64,000 bases of DNA from CAYVAP01 sp964343195 (GCA_964343195.1 CAYFIR010000007.1:76189-140188), one strand, 5' to 3'; shown: positions 52,472 through 61,599, counted from the first letter of the stretch. Notes: generated by a model not told the origin, from the sequence alone. Program-made: numbers and translations.

Positions 52472-53599
52472 TTAGAACTTGGGACAGGGAAGGCTTCCCC
52501 TTGGACCGCCAAGGTCACAGTCGGTAAGCTGCACATTGCCAAAGTTAAAGGTCACGGATGCTTCTATCACCCCTCCACTATCGCTGCGCAATCCCGAAAA
52601 ATTGTAATCATAGCTGAGTCCGATTCTTGTTCTTCGGGCAGAACGATTCAGCTTTCCACCTGGTGCATCTCCGACTTCAACTCCCATGGCTACCGTAAGG
52701 GTATTGGTATTGGTGCGGTCTGGCAGTCCATTGCGGGTTTGTAGCCACATGCCGCCCCACAGGCCTGGATTCTCCTGAAAACTGAAGGCCACTCCATAGG
52801 TCACGGCTCGATACCAGTAGGAACCTCCACCCGGAGTAGAAGAAGCTCTCTGTAACTCGAGTTTGGCCATGGGTACAAGGAAATAGGTAAAATTTCCATA
52901 GCGTTGAGAGTGAACGTAGGTGGCATGAAACGTACTGCGCGTCGGCAAGGTATCGTCAAGAACAGATATAGAATTGTCAATTCGTACCAGGTGGTGTAGG
53001 GCACCGCCCACTGTCAGGCGGTTATGAGTGAGGTGTTTCCAATGAACAGCCACCCCTGACCCAAAGTCAGCGTAGCTCGTTCGGCTCTGCATATCATTGG
53101 GGATTGGAGCAGCAGTAGCTCCCACGACCCCATAAATCGCATCCAGTTGATCGCTGAAAATCAGGTTATCATAATTGAGCCTTCGCCAGTTATACGAGAC
53201 CTTCATCCCACCTGAGAACTGGATATCCTGGGTACTGTTTTGAGGTCCGGGGCGGCTGTGCCAGGCATAACTCAGACCGGCATGTTGCCAACGTAGGAGG
53301 CCAGCCCCCTCGACATTGTCGAGGTAATACACACCAAAAGCCGATTGCAGACAGGGCGCACCAATATCGGCCGTCACACTGTTGGTCGTAAACCGTGTAT
53401 CCCTGCCCCCAACCCGAAACCACTGATTGCGGTGGTTCATCGAGATGGTCGCTCCTCCTTCAATCCCTGTAAGGGCAGGATTGACCAACATGCGATTGGT
53501 AAAGTACTGGGATAGGACGGGGTCCTGGGCCTTCAGCAAGATAAGTCCGAGGCCTGGCCAACAGCAAAACAGCCCGAACAGAAGGTAGATTTTTTTCAT
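52472..53599 (-). CDS. PorP/SprF family type IX secretion membrane protein
   Basis: 375 residues with a signal peptide and an outer-membrane barrel typical of PorP/SprF (QDPVLSQYFTNRMLVNPALTG at the mature N-terminus). These proteins pair with large adhesins bearing type B C-terminal domains and help their export or surface attachment (SprF with SprB). Encoded directly upstream of the PKD protein in what is likely a single operon. Ends in a Cys-containing tail rather than a C-terminal Phe-rich strand. Confidence 0.95.
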   Translation of the reverse strand: MKKIYLLFGLFCCWPGLGLILLKAQDPVLSQYFTNRMLVNPALTGIEGGATISMNHRNQWFRVGGRDTRFTTNSVTADIGAPCLQSAFGVYYLDNVEGAGLLRWQHAGLSYAWHSRPGPQNSTQDIQFSGGMKVSYNWRRLNYDNLIFSDQLDAIYGVVGATAAPIPNDMQSRTSYADFGSGVAVHWKHLTHNRLTVGGALHHLVRIDNSISVLDDTLPTRSTFHATYVHSQRYGNFTYFLVPMAKLELQRASSTPGGGSYWYRAVTYGVAFSFQENPGLWGGMWLQTRNGLPDRTNTNTLTVAMGVEVGDAPGGKLNRSARRTRIGLSYDYNFSGLRSDSGGVIEASVTFNFGNVQLTDCDLGGPRGSLPCPKF

Positions 53600-53822
53600 G
53601 GGGAGGTGTTTGAATAGCTAATCTTTAAAGCAGTGCCTGACACAAACAGGGATCCATATCAGAAAACTGCCATATCGATATCAATAAGAAACCACAAGTA
53701 GAATAGCTGCGCGTGAAAGTACAAAAAATCCCAGGGTAGCCATGAAACAGGTTCAAATATTCCTTTCAGGTCTGCCCTTACTCTTAAGTAGATTTACCAA
53801 GGTTGTTTTTTCCCTCTTTCTT

Positions 53823-53853
53823 TTGGTAACTGCTGGATAAAGTTATACTTTTG
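53823..53853 (+). promoter_or_regulatory. Promoter of tRNA-Ser (TTG ... TACTTTTG)
   Basis: A -33 TTG (53823-53825) and a -7 box TACTTTTG (53846-53853) are 20 bp apart, the Bacteroidota spacing, 17 nt before the tRNA. Confidence 0.7.
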
Positions 53854-53869
53854 TCCTCCCAAATCACTC

Positions 53870-53957
53870 AGAGAGATGCCGGAGTGGTCGAACGGGCTCG
53901 CCTGGAAAGTGAGTGTGCCCCAAAAGGGTACCGGGGGTTCGAATCCCCCTCTCTCTG
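53870..53957 (+). tRNA. tRNA-Ser (anticodon GGA)
   Basis: Acceptor AGAGAGA pairs with TCTCTCT, D-arm and long variable arm (TGTGCCCC...GGGTACC) as expected for a class II tRNA, anticodon loop CTGGAAA with GGA, T-arm GGGGG-TTCGAAT-CCCCC, discriminator G. The CCA end is not encoded (CA only follows). It decodes UCC and UCU. Confidence 0.96.
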
Positions 53958-53965
53958 CAAACGAA

Positions 53966-54087
53966 GCAATGCCTCCTGCAAGCGAAAGCGAGCAGGAGTT
54001 TTTTGCATTTAGAGGCTGCGTTGAAACCGAAGGATTTCAAAAGCGGGCGAAAAATGCAAAAAACCGACCAGAGGGAGGAGGCATTGC
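53966..54087. repeat. Nested 122-bp palindromic element after tRNA-Ser
   Basis: Outer arms GCAATGCCTCC (53966-53976) / GGAGGCATTGC (54077-54087) and inner arms TTTTTTGCATTT (53999-54010) / AAATGCAAAAAA (54052-54063) are both perfect. The centre holds TTGAAACC-GAA-GGATTTCAA. The rest of the 386 bp to the next gene shows nothing else. Confidence 0.75.
53973..54004 (+). terminator. Terminator of tRNA-Ser
   Basis: CTCCTGC (53973-53979) pairs with GCAGGAG (53992-53998), then six Ts. Confidence 0.8.
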
Positions 54088-54343
54088 AAAGGTTGACTCT
54101 CCCCCCAACGGGATCACTGAAAGTAATCCCCATTCAGAGCGGTTCCGGCTTCTGAACAGCTAAAAGAGTTCCCAGCCTATCCCGTTCACCCCTATTACCC
54201 TTCCGTTTACCGATTAGATTTTCGGAGTTGAAGGTTATCCCTCAATTTTGTGGAGTTGGTTCCAACCAATGCCGCTTGGGATGGTTGGAAGCTTAATTGG
54301 TCCAAACGCTAAACACACTCTTTTAAAGCATTCACCTCCACCC

Positions 54344-56719
54344 ATGCGACTATTGCCTCGTTTTTACCTCATCATACTTCTCAGCTTCTTCACCGCCCTG
54401 ATGGCACAGGCCCAGTCCGTCCAACTGACTGGACGAGTCGTCAACTCCATGAGTCAGGAGCCGGTTGAATATGCCACAATCGTGGCATTGAACAAGACCT
54501 CCGAAGAGCCGCTCAAGGGCACCACCACCAATGCTGCTGGTCAATTCACCCTGACGGTCAACACCACCGATTTTATCATGGAGGTTCGCCTGCTGAGCTA
54601 TGCCACGATGCGCTTCGAAGAATTTGAAGTGATTGATGGCAAAGCCGACCTGGGTACCATTGCCCTGGAGCCGGAGGCTATGACCACTGATGAGGTCGTC
54701 ATCGAAGGCGAACAGTCCAGCGTGGAGTTCCAACTGGACAAACGGGTCTTCAACGTTGGCCAGGACCTCGCCAGCAGCGGCGGCAGCGCCTATGATGTGC
54801 TCAACAACGTCCCTTCAGTCAACGTCAACATCGAAGGAGACATCAGCCTGCGCGGTAGCCAGGGGGTACAGATCCTCATCAACGGCAAACCCTCCGTACT
54901 GGCTGGGGACCAGGGCAATTCTTTGGGAACCATCACCGCCGATATGATCGAACGCATCGAGGTGATTACCAATCCTTCGGCCAAATACGACGCGGAAGGC
55001 ACCTCGGGCATCATCAACATCGTGCTGAAAAAGGAAGAAAAAGAAGGCACCAACGGCTCTGTTTCTCTGAATCTGGGCTGGCCACACAACCACAGCTTTG
55101 GCATGAGCCTCAACCGTCGTGCGAACAAATTCAACCTTTTCACCCAGGTAGGTGCAGGCTACCGTTCGCTGCCAAGCTACCGCGAAAACATCAACCGCGA
55201 CCTAGTTAGTGGCAACACCATCTACAATGACGGAATCGAGTACCGCAACGAGAACTTCTACAACATCATCCTTGGTACGGATTATCACATCGACGACTAT
55301 AACGTCATCACGCTATCGGGGAGCTTCGCCTATGAAATCGAGGATCAGCCTTCGCAAACGGACTTTTTCCTGGTAGACGCCGAGAATGACACCATTTCCG
55401 CCTGGCAGCGAACTGAAGTGACTGAGGCCACCAATCCCAAGTATAATTTTGAGCTGCAATACAAGCGGGATTTTCGCGATCACGAAGACCACGACCTGCT
55501 TTTCAGTGCACTTGGACGCTTCTTTGGAAAAGACCTGTCTTCCGAATTTCAGAACACCACGGTCTTTGGCGAAGATCGCACCAGTACACAACAGACCCGC
55601 TCCAACTTCCAGGAAGCGATCTATACCTTCAAGCTCGATTACATCAAGCCTTTCACAGACAAAATTACCCTTGAGAGCGGCGCTCAATATGTGGTCAACC
55701 CCGTGAGCAACGACTTTGCCGTCAGCGACTGGATCGATCAGGCCTGGGTAGAAAATCCCAACCTGACCAATGTATTCCAATTTGATCAGCGCGTGCTGGG
55801 CGTTTATAGCACCGGAGCCTACGAAGGCGATCGCTGGGGTGTCAAACTGGGACTGCGCGCTGAAAACACCGATCTCAACACCGTGTTGGTCAACACCAAT
55901 GAGGTCAACGAGCGCAACTATACCAACCTCTTCCCCAGTGCCCATACTTCCTATAAGGTCAACGAATTCGTCTCCTTTCAGGCGGGATATTCGCGCCGTA
56001 TCCGTCGGCCCAGGCTTTGGGACCTGAACCCCTTCTTCAACCTGCGCAACAACTTCAACATCCGCACCGGCAACCCGAATCTGATGCCAGAGTTTACCGA
56101 CTCCTACGAACTGAACAGCATCTTCGTACTGGAGGGCCTTTCGCTGAATGTAGGGGCCTACCACCGCTATACCACTGATGTGATCCAGCGGGTTTCGACC
56201 TTTGATGATGGGGTTACCTTCACCACCCCCGAAAACGTCGGTACCGACCGCACCACCGGGGCAGAGATGAACGCCAAGTACACCCCGACTCGATGGCTCG
56301 TCCTGAACGCTGATGCCAATTACAACTACTTCAACCGCGTCGGCGAATTCGAAGGCAACAGCTTTGACTTCAATGCCAGCCGCTGGTCATCGGAGCTAAC
56401 CGCCAAGCTCAAGCTTCCCTGGGACATCGACCTCGAAGTCTCCGGGCAGTATCGTTCGCCCTATCAGACCTTCCAGGGCATGGTGTCCCAAAACCGGTGG
56501 ATGGACCTGGGCATTCGGAAGAAAATCCTCAAGGGACGCGGCATCTTCAACATCGGCGTACGCGACGTATTTGCCTCCCGCATCGAAATCACCGAGACCG
56601 ATCAGCCGGATTTCTACGTGTACAGTTGGGGACAACGGGGCCGCTTTTTGACCTTTGGGTTCAGCTATGGCTTTGGAAAAGGTGAAGCAATGGAATACTC
56701 TGGACGGAGGCACCATTAG
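54344..56719 (+). CDS. Outer membrane beta-barrel receptor (TonB-dependent receptor-like, OMP_b-brl_3)
   Basis: 791 residues from the ATG at 54344, which opens a signal peptide (FFTALMAQAQS). An N-terminal carboxypeptidase-like domain (VQLTGRVVNSMSQEPVEYATIV), a plug (VLNNVPSVNVNIEGDISLRGSQGVQILINGKPS, IEVITNPSAKYDAEGTSGIINIVLK), and a barrel matching the 'outer membrane beta-barrel family' type. The ligand is unknown. No partner lipoprotein is adjacent. The C-terminus has a short His-ending tail (YSGRRHH) instead of a terminal Phe. Confidence 0.93.
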   Translation: MRLLPRFYLIILLSFFTALMAQAQSVQLTGRVVNSMSQEPVEYATIVALNKTSEEPLKGTTTNAAGQFTLTVNTTDFIMEVRLLSYATMRFEEFEVIDGKADLGTIALEPEAMTTDEVVIEGEQSSVEFQLDKRVFNVGQDLASSGGSAYDVLNNVPSVNVNIEGDISLRGSQGVQILINGKPSVLAGDQGNSLGTITADMIERIEVITNPSAKYDAEGTSGIINIVLKKEEKEGTNGSVSLNLGWPHNHSFGMSLNRRANKFNLFTQVGAGYRSLPSYRENINRDLVSGNTIYNDGIEYRNENFYNIILGTDYHIDDYNVITLSGSFAYEIEDQPSQTDFFLVDAENDTISAWQRTEVTEATNPKYNFELQYKRDFRDHEDHDLLFSALGRFFGKDLSSEFQNTTVFGEDRTSTQQTRSNFQEAIYTFKLDYIKPFTDKITLESGAQYVVNPVSNDFAVSDWIDQAWVENPNLTNVFQFDQRVLGVYSTGAYEGDRWGVKLGLRAENTDLNTVLVNTNEVNERNYTNLFPSAHTSYKVNEFVSFQAGYSRRIRRPRLWDLNPFFNLRNNFNIRTGNPNLMPEFTDSYELNSIFVLEGLSLNVGAYHRYTTDVIQRVSTFDDGVTFTTPENVGTDRTTGAEMNAKYTPTRWLVLNADANYNYFNRVGEFEGNSFDFNASRWSSELTAKLKLPWDIDLEVSGQYRSPYQTFQGMVSQNRWMDLGIRKKILKGRGIFNIGVRDVFASRIEITETDQPDFYVYSWGQRGRFLTFGFSYGFGKGEAMEYSGRRHH

Positions 56720-56744
56720 CGAAAGGAATGGGCTGAGGGTTTGG

Positions 56745-56795
56745 GTGTATAGGTGTATAGGGGTATAGGGGTATAGGGGTATAGGGGTATAGGGG
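56745..56795. repeat. GGTATAGG microsatellite
   Basis: Repeated GGTATAGGG words (about six) after the receptor gene. Confidence 0.85.
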
Positions 56796-56860
56796 CGAAG
56801 CTAATGCCAATATTTCCAATATACACCTTATATCCCCCACCAATCCCTTTGCGCCCTACT

Positions 56861-57050
56861 TCGAGCCCTTCGTGGTTAATTCTCCCTGCGTCCACCGCGT
56901 CTTCCCTATGCGTCCTTGCGGTAAATTCCCCTTCGTGCCCTTTGCGTCCTTCCTCGAGCCCTTCGTGGTTAATTCTTCCTGCGCTCACCGCGTCTTCCCT
57001 ATGCGTCCTTGCGGTTAATTCCCCTTCGAGCCCTTCGTGGTTAATTCTTT
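56861..57050. repeat. 93-bp direct repeats before purU
   Basis: The word TCGAGCCCTTCGTGGTTAAT starts at 56861, 56954 and 57027. Two nearly full units and a partial third contain CACCGCGTCTTCCCTATGCG and GTCCTTGCGG. The 56720-57089 interval has no gene. Confidence 0.85.
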
Positions 57051-57052
57051 CC

Positions 57053-57060
57053 TACCTTTG
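57053..57060 (+). promoter_or_regulatory. -7 box TACCTTTG of purU
   Basis: Perfect TAnnTTTG consensus, 29 nt before the ATG at 57090, at the edge of the direct repeats. Confidence 0.6.
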
Positions 57061-57089
57061 GCCTTCTGATTTTGTCGAATAAGAAGCCC

Positions 57090-57944
57090 ATGCTGACCGC
57101 AATCGTAAAACTCACCTGCCAGGACCGCCCCGGCATCGTCCACGAAGTAACCAGCTTTGTCCTGTCCAACGGAGGTAACATCATCCGGGTGCACCAGTGC
57201 ATCGACCAGCTCGACGGCATGTTCTTCATGCGCATCGAGTGGGACCTGGAAAACTTCCTGATTCCCAGAGGCTCCATCGAAGAATACTTCGGCACGCTGA
57301 TCGGTAAAAAGTTCGATGTGGACTTCGAATTGAGCTTCAGCGACAAGGTCTATAAGCTCGCCGTGTTCGTGACCAAATCGACCCACTGCCTCTTCGACAT
57401 CATGCAGCGCTGCATGATCAGGGAGTGGAACGCCGAGGTCAGCGTCATCATCAGCAACCACGCCAAGATGAAGCGCTACGCCGATATGTTTGGCGTTCCG
57501 TTTTACCATTTTCCCATCAACAAAGAGAACAAAACCGAGCAGGAGCAAAAGGAAACCGAGTTGCTCGAAGAACTGGGCATCGACTACATCCTGCTGGCGA
57601 AGTACATGCAGATCCTGAGTCCTCAGTTTGTGGACCACTTTGCCCACCGGGTAATCAACATTCACCACTCCTTTTTGCCCTCCTTCAAGGGAGCCGACCC
57701 CTACCGCGCGGCTTACCTAAAAGGCGTCAAAATCATCGGGGCGACTTCCCACTTCGTCACCTCTGACCTCGACGAAGGCCCCATCATCGACCAGGATGTG
57801 CGCCGCATCAACAGCAACGAAACCATCGACGACCTCATCAAAAATGGCCGTAACGTGGAGAAACTGGTTTTCTCACGCGCCATCGGCCTGGTCCTCGCCA
57901 ACTCGGTGATCATTTACAAGAACCGGACAATTTTGTTGGAATAA
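57090..57944 (+). CDS. purU: Formyltetrahydrofolate deformylase
   Basis: 284 residues: an N-terminal ACT domain (LTAIVKLTCQDRPGIVHEVTSF) and a formyltransferase-like hydrolase domain with HHSFLPSFKGADPY and SHFVTSDLDEGPIIDQD. It converts 10-formyl-THF to formate and THF, balancing one-carbon pools. The ATG at 57090 is preferred to a TTG at 57072 because of the -7 box position and family length. Confidence 0.96.
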   Translation: MLTAIVKLTCQDRPGIVHEVTSFVLSNGGNIIRVHQCIDQLDGMFFMRIEWDLENFLIPRGSIEEYFGTLIGKKFDVDFELSFSDKVYKLAVFVTKSTHCLFDIMQRCMIREWNAEVSVIISNHAKMKRYADMFGVPFYHFPINKENKTEQEQKETELLEELGIDYILLAKYMQILSPQFVDHFAHRVINIHHSFLPSFKGADPYRAAYLKGVKIIGATSHFVTSDLDEGPIIDQDVRRINSNETIDDLIKNGRNVEKLVFSRAIGLVLANSVIIYKNRTILLE

Positions 57945-58518
57945 GCGGAAAGTGGGAGCGGGTTTTGGAGGTATGGGGCCTAGTGGAACAAGTTCGAAGT
58001 TTCCCGCTATTCGCGGGATTTCGCTCCGCTCAACAGAGTCCAATGTTCGTAGTTGAAAGTGCTGATGGTCACAATTTTATACGAATTTCAAATGGGTAAT
58101 TACTTGATTCCGCAGGCACTAGATTAAGTCGCATTGGAGCAGGAAACCTTTACAAAACTGGTCACCGAACCTGTCAAAGCAGCCATTTTCCTACCCCAGA
58201 CGAAAATAATAGCAAAAGCCAGTTCGGTTTAACCAGGGAATGGCGTTGATCAAGTGCTCTGCCAACTCCCGAATGATGGGTGATCGCTGCATCTTTTCGA
58301 TAACATCCCATTGGCAGCCAATCAAAGCGGTAAGCTTTACTTGCCTGTAGCTTGAGGCTTGGAAATCATCAGGTTAACTGGCTGATTGCCATGCCTTCAA
58401 AGATCTATTTGAGAAGTCCGAAACATGGTTTAGGAGAATCTGGATCACAAGCAGGGCTGAAACATACTTTCCTGGCAGATGTTACCTATTCTCCCCTCCC
58501 CGACTTACTTTTGCAGGA
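57945..58518. other. Intergenic region without a gene
   Basis: 574 bp. A hairpin TCCCGC/GCGGGA is at 58002-58018 and a copy of the ~73-bp repeat at 58049-58121. 58122-58500 shows nothing recognised. Confidence 0.6.
58506..58513 (+). promoter_or_regulatory. -7 box TACTTTTG of the M50 protease gene
   Basis: Perfect TAnnTTTG only five bases before the ATG, so the transcript probably starts at or next to the start codon. Confidence 0.55.
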
Positions 58519-59709
58519 ATGAAATCTCGCCCCAAGATTCTGACATATTTGATTCACCTGGCCCTCTTTGGTGCGGCCTGGTTCACGACCATGCTGGCGG
58601 GGGCAGAACTGCTCACCGGGCATGTATGGCTCTATGACCTGGAATGGAGTCACTTCTGGGAGGGATGGCCCTACTCGGTGGCGTTTCTCACGTTTTTGAC
58701 GTTTCATGAGTTTGGGCACTACTTCACGGCAGTGTACCACAAGGTGCGGACCAGCCTGCCCTACTACATCCCGATTTACATACCGGGCATCGGCTTTAAC
58801 ATCGGGTCGATGGGGGCGGTAATCTCGCTGAAGCAGGTGCCAGGCACCACGCGCAAGTTTTTCGACATCGGCATCGCTGGCCCGCTAGCGGGATTTGTGG
58901 TCTCGCTGTTCCTGCTGGGCTATGGGTTTACCCACCTGCCTCCGCTGGAGGACAAAATCCTGGCCATCCATCCGGAGTATGTGGAGCAGTTTGGCGGGGT
59001 GCCAACCGAGGCAGAGATGCAGACTTTCCTCGAAGAAGAAAACCAACAGGCCGTGGCCATCGGCAGCAGCCTGCTGTTCGAATTTTGCAAGGACTACCTC
59101 GCGCCTGATCCCAACCGGGTGCCCCCCCCTTTCGAACTGATGCACTACCCTTTTCTGTTCGTGGGGTTCATCACGCTGTTTTTTACCGCGCTGAACCTCC
59201 TGCCCATCGGACAACTCGATGGGGGACACGTGATGTACGGGCTCTTTGGCCGAAGGAATGCTGGCATTATCGCCCGACTGGCGACGGTGGCGTTGCTACT
59301 CATCGGAGGGACGGGCTTTTGGGGCTTTCAGCATGTAGATGCCTATTCTTTCGCCATGCTGGGGGGATATTGCCTGTTCACGATCTATGTGTTTTCCAAG
59401 ATCTTCCGGGATCGTCGCTGGCACATCATCGCCATCGGGGCAGGATTGATGTTCGGGCTTCAGGCGGTGCTGAAGTTCAATTTCCCTGACTGGGAAGTCA
59501 ATCCGTTGTGGCTACTGTACACCTTCCTGGTGGTGCGGGTCATCAAGCTGGACCATCCTCCCGCCCGGCTGGAGCAACCCCTAGATTTGCCCCGAAAAGT
59601 CCTCGGCTGGCTGGCCATTGTGATTTTCGTGCTTTGCTTTACCCCCAATCCGGTTCAGGTGATTGGGGTTCAGGATTTTGAGCAGGTCGAGCAGGGCATT
59701 GATCAGTGA
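58519..59709 (+). CDS. Site-2 protease family membrane metallopeptidase (M50)
   Basis: 396 residues with about nine hydrophobic segments. The zinc motif HEFGH (about 74-78) and the second-motif NLLPIGQLDGGH (about 230-240) are intact. Members cleave transmembrane substrates, for example anti-sigma factors, within the membrane. No PDZ domain is seen. Possibly transcribed as a leaderless mRNA. Neighbours give no substrate clue. Confidence 0.94.
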   Translation: MKSRPKILTYLIHLALFGAAWFTTMLAGAELLTGHVWLYDLEWSHFWEGWPYSVAFLTFLTFHEFGHYFTAVYHKVRTSLPYYIPIYIPGIGFNIGSMGAVISLKQVPGTTRKFFDIGIAGPLAGFVVSLFLLGYGFTHLPPLEDKILAIHPEYVEQFGGVPTEAEMQTFLEEENQQAVAIGSSLLFEFCKDYLAPDPNRVPPPFELMHYPFLFVGFITLFFTALNLLPIGQLDGGHVMYGLFGRRNAGIIARLATVALLLIGGTGFWGFQHVDAYSFAMLGGYCLFTIYVFSKIFRDRRWHIIAIGAGLMFGLQAVLKFNFPDWEVNPLWLLYTFLVVRVIKLDHPPARLEQPLDLPRKVLGWLAIVIFVLCFTPNPVQVIGVQDFEQVEQGIDQ

Positions 59710-59755
59710 TCGTGGTTCATTGATCAGTAAAGTGGGAAGTGTTGCATTAGTCGCT

Positions 59756-59811
59756 TTCGGGCGTCAGGAGACGCTGGGACTTGACGTTTCGCTTCTCAGA
59801 AGCTCACGAGG
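59756..59811 (-). repeat. Partial copy of the hairpin-array unit (3' half)
   Basis: On the minus strand: CTCGTGAGCTTCTGAGAAGC, then GAAACGTCAAGTCCC and AGCGTCTCCTGACGCCCGAA. It matches the 3' end of unit 1 (stems GCTTC/GAAGC and GCGTC/GACGC) and lies just after the M50 gene. Confidence 0.75.
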
Positions 59812-59839
59812 GAGAGAAGAGAAAAAAGAAGTCAGACCT

Positions 59840-61042
59840 CTACTTCCCCAGCAGCTTTGCTGCACTGCGTCCCACTTCACTGCCAATGGCGACGCCCATG
59901 CCGCCGAGGCGGACGGAAACGACGAGATTGGGGTGGAGAGCCTCGATGATGGGGCGCTTGACGGGACCGATGCCCATGATGCCGCTCCAACGGTAGTCAA
60001 TGTCAAAGGGTTGGTCAGGGAGAATGACTTCGTGCAAAATCTCTTTCAGGCGGTTTTCGATGAGGGCTGTGTGGCCCAATTGGTCGGTGGTCTCTCCGTC
60101 GGGGTCGAGGTTGCGGGCACCGCCGATGAGAACGCGGCCGTCGATGTCGCGGAAATACACGTAGCCCCGGTCGTAGTGAAAGGCTCCGTTGAGCTTTAGC
60201 CCCGCAATCGGGCTGGTCACCAGCACCTGATTGCGTGCAGGCTGAACGGGCAGGTCTGGCAGCAGCCTTCGGGCAAAGCCATTCGTCGCGACGACCACCC
60301 GTGGCACCTGGAAAGACCAGCCGTTTTCGGTTTGGAGGGTGATGCCATCAGACTCCGGGTGGAGGCCGATAATGGGCAGGCCACCGAGCTGTTCGATGCC
60401 CATTTCCCGTGCCAATGTCCAGAGCCGATGCATCATCTCTCCGGTGTGAATCTGTCCCTCAGCGCGGTTGAGTATGGCGTGGGGAATGCCCTTTAGCCCC
60501 CAATCTTTGATTTTGTCATCCGCTGCTACAAAGGTCTCGTCCAGTCCGGTGATGTTGCGCAGGGTCTGATTGAAGGATTCCATTCGCTCCAAACAGGCTT
60601 CGTAGCTGGCTTCATCCGCAGGGGTAAACACCTCGATGCCGCCTTTGGGTTCGTAGCGGAGGTGTTGGTCGCCGATGGTTTGTCGGAGGAGTTGTAGCCC
60701 CCGCCAGCGCATTTCGACGAGTTCCCAGGCCTCTGACTCGCTCATGTGCTGGAGGTCGTCCAGCAGTTCGGTCATGCTGCCAAAGCAGGCGAATCCCGCA
60801 TTTCGGGTGCTGGCTCCTAGGGGCAAGGGACTGCGGTCCACGACCATCACCCGCCAGGTGGGGGCGAGCCGCTTGAGTTCCAGCGCAGCGTTGAGGCCCA
60901 CGAGGCCACTGCCGATGACGAGGGCATCGATGCCCTGCCAGAAGCTTTGCTGTTCCCAGTAGGAGGGGGAGTGTTGAATTTGTGATTCGTAATTCGAAAT
61001 TCGCAATTGGGGATAATTTAGGCCGTGTTGCTGAGAGACCAC
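59840..61042 (-). CDS. DAO-type FAD-dependent oxidoreductase
   Basis: 400 residues. FAD motif LVIGSGLVGLNAALEL at about residue 42, TRNAGFACFG, PKGGIEVFTPADE, and the C-terminal GIMGIGPVKRPIIE segment typical of glycine oxidase/sarcosine oxidase-like enzymes. Substrate unknown; oxidative deamination of an amine is the family role. The first ~30 residues are encoded by an AT-rich intergenic repeat (LRISNYESQIQ), and no ATG, GTG or TTG lies between that repeat and the FAD domain, so the true start is uncertain. Confidence 0.88.
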   Translation of the reverse strand: MVSQQHGLNYPQLRISNYESQIQHSPSYWEQQSFWQGIDALVIGSGLVGLNAALELKRLAPTWRVMVVDRSPLPLGASTRNAGFACFGSMTELLDDLQHMSESEAWELVEMRWRGLQLLRQTIGDQHLRYEPKGGIEVFTPADEASYEACLERMESFNQTLRNITGLDETFVAADDKIKDWGLKGIPHAILNRAEGQIHTGEMMHRLWTLAREMGIEQLGGLPIIGLHPESDGITLQTENGWSFQVPRVVVATNGFARRLLPDLPVQPARNQVLVTSPIAGLKLNGAFHYDRGYVYFRDIDGRVLIGGARNLDPDGETTDQLGHTALIENRLKEILHEVILPDQPFDIDYRWSGIMGIGPVKRPIIEALHPNLVVSVRLGGMGVAIGSEVGRSAAKLLGK

Positions 61043-61082
61043 CGGGCTGTCAGAAACCAGAGGAGAGAGGGAAACCGGATAT

Positions 61083-61388
61083 TTACTCTGACTTCTGACA
61101 GGGGGAACCGATCTGACCTCTGACTTCGCTCTTTTCTTCTCTTAAATTGACCAGCCACATCATCAGGTCGTCCAGTGCGGTGGTGTTGAGGCTATATCGT
61201 ATGAACTGCCCGTCGCGGCGGGAGCGAACGAGGTCTGCGTCTTTGAGTTCGCTGAGGTGATGGGAAATGCTCGGTTTGGTCATGTCAAAGGCCTGGGCGA
61301 TCTCTCCGGCAGTCAGGTCTCCCTCCTGGAGCATGTTGAGAATCCTGCGCCGGGTCTTGTCTTTGAGGGCTTTGAACAGTTTTTCCAT
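61083..61388 (-). CDS. ArsR-family winged-helix regulator (SdpR-like)
   Basis: 101 residues. HTH pattern FKALKDKTRRRILNMLQEGDLTAGEIAQAFDMTKPSISHHLSELKDADLV matches autorepressor SdpR-type ArsR proteins. SdpR usually sits beside SdpI; no SdpI gene is in the window. It starts with MEKL and has no metal-binding Cys cluster. It is 40 bp from the DAO gene on the same strand. An inverted repeat TTAGA/TCTAA is 47 bp upstream. Confidence 0.9.
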   Translation of the reverse strand: MEKLFKALKDKTRRRILNMLQEGDLTAGEIAQAFDMTKPSISHHLSELKDADLVRSRRDGQFIRYSLNTTALDDLMMWLVNLREEKSEVRGQIGSPCQKSE

Positions 61389-61434
61389 AGGAATGATAAA
61401 CTATGCTTGAACAAACGAGGTGTGTACAAGATAG

Positions 61435-61450
61435 TTAGATTTTTTTCTAA
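61435..61450. promoter_or_regulatory. Operator-like inverted repeat upstream of the ArsR gene
   Basis: TTAGA-TTTTTT-TCTAA, perfect 5-bp arms. Possible autoregulatory site or part of the divergent promoter with the receptor gene at 61600. Confidence 0.4.
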
Positions 61451-61599
61451 ATATTGGAAGGATGGGTGGACTTTCGCTGAGGGGGACCAATTATCTAATC
61501 GATGAAAAGTCACAAAATCCGTAGCATGTTTCCGGATTTTACTTTCGATTGCCTAAATTGTTGAGGCAGACTGAATGGTTTGCAAAAGGACTACTACTC

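Noticed and set aside
53864..54133. 89-residue ORF antisense to tRNA-Ser (RGIRTPGTLLGHTHFPG)
   Set aside because: A well-known spurious translation of tRNA-Ser; the tRNA itself is clear.
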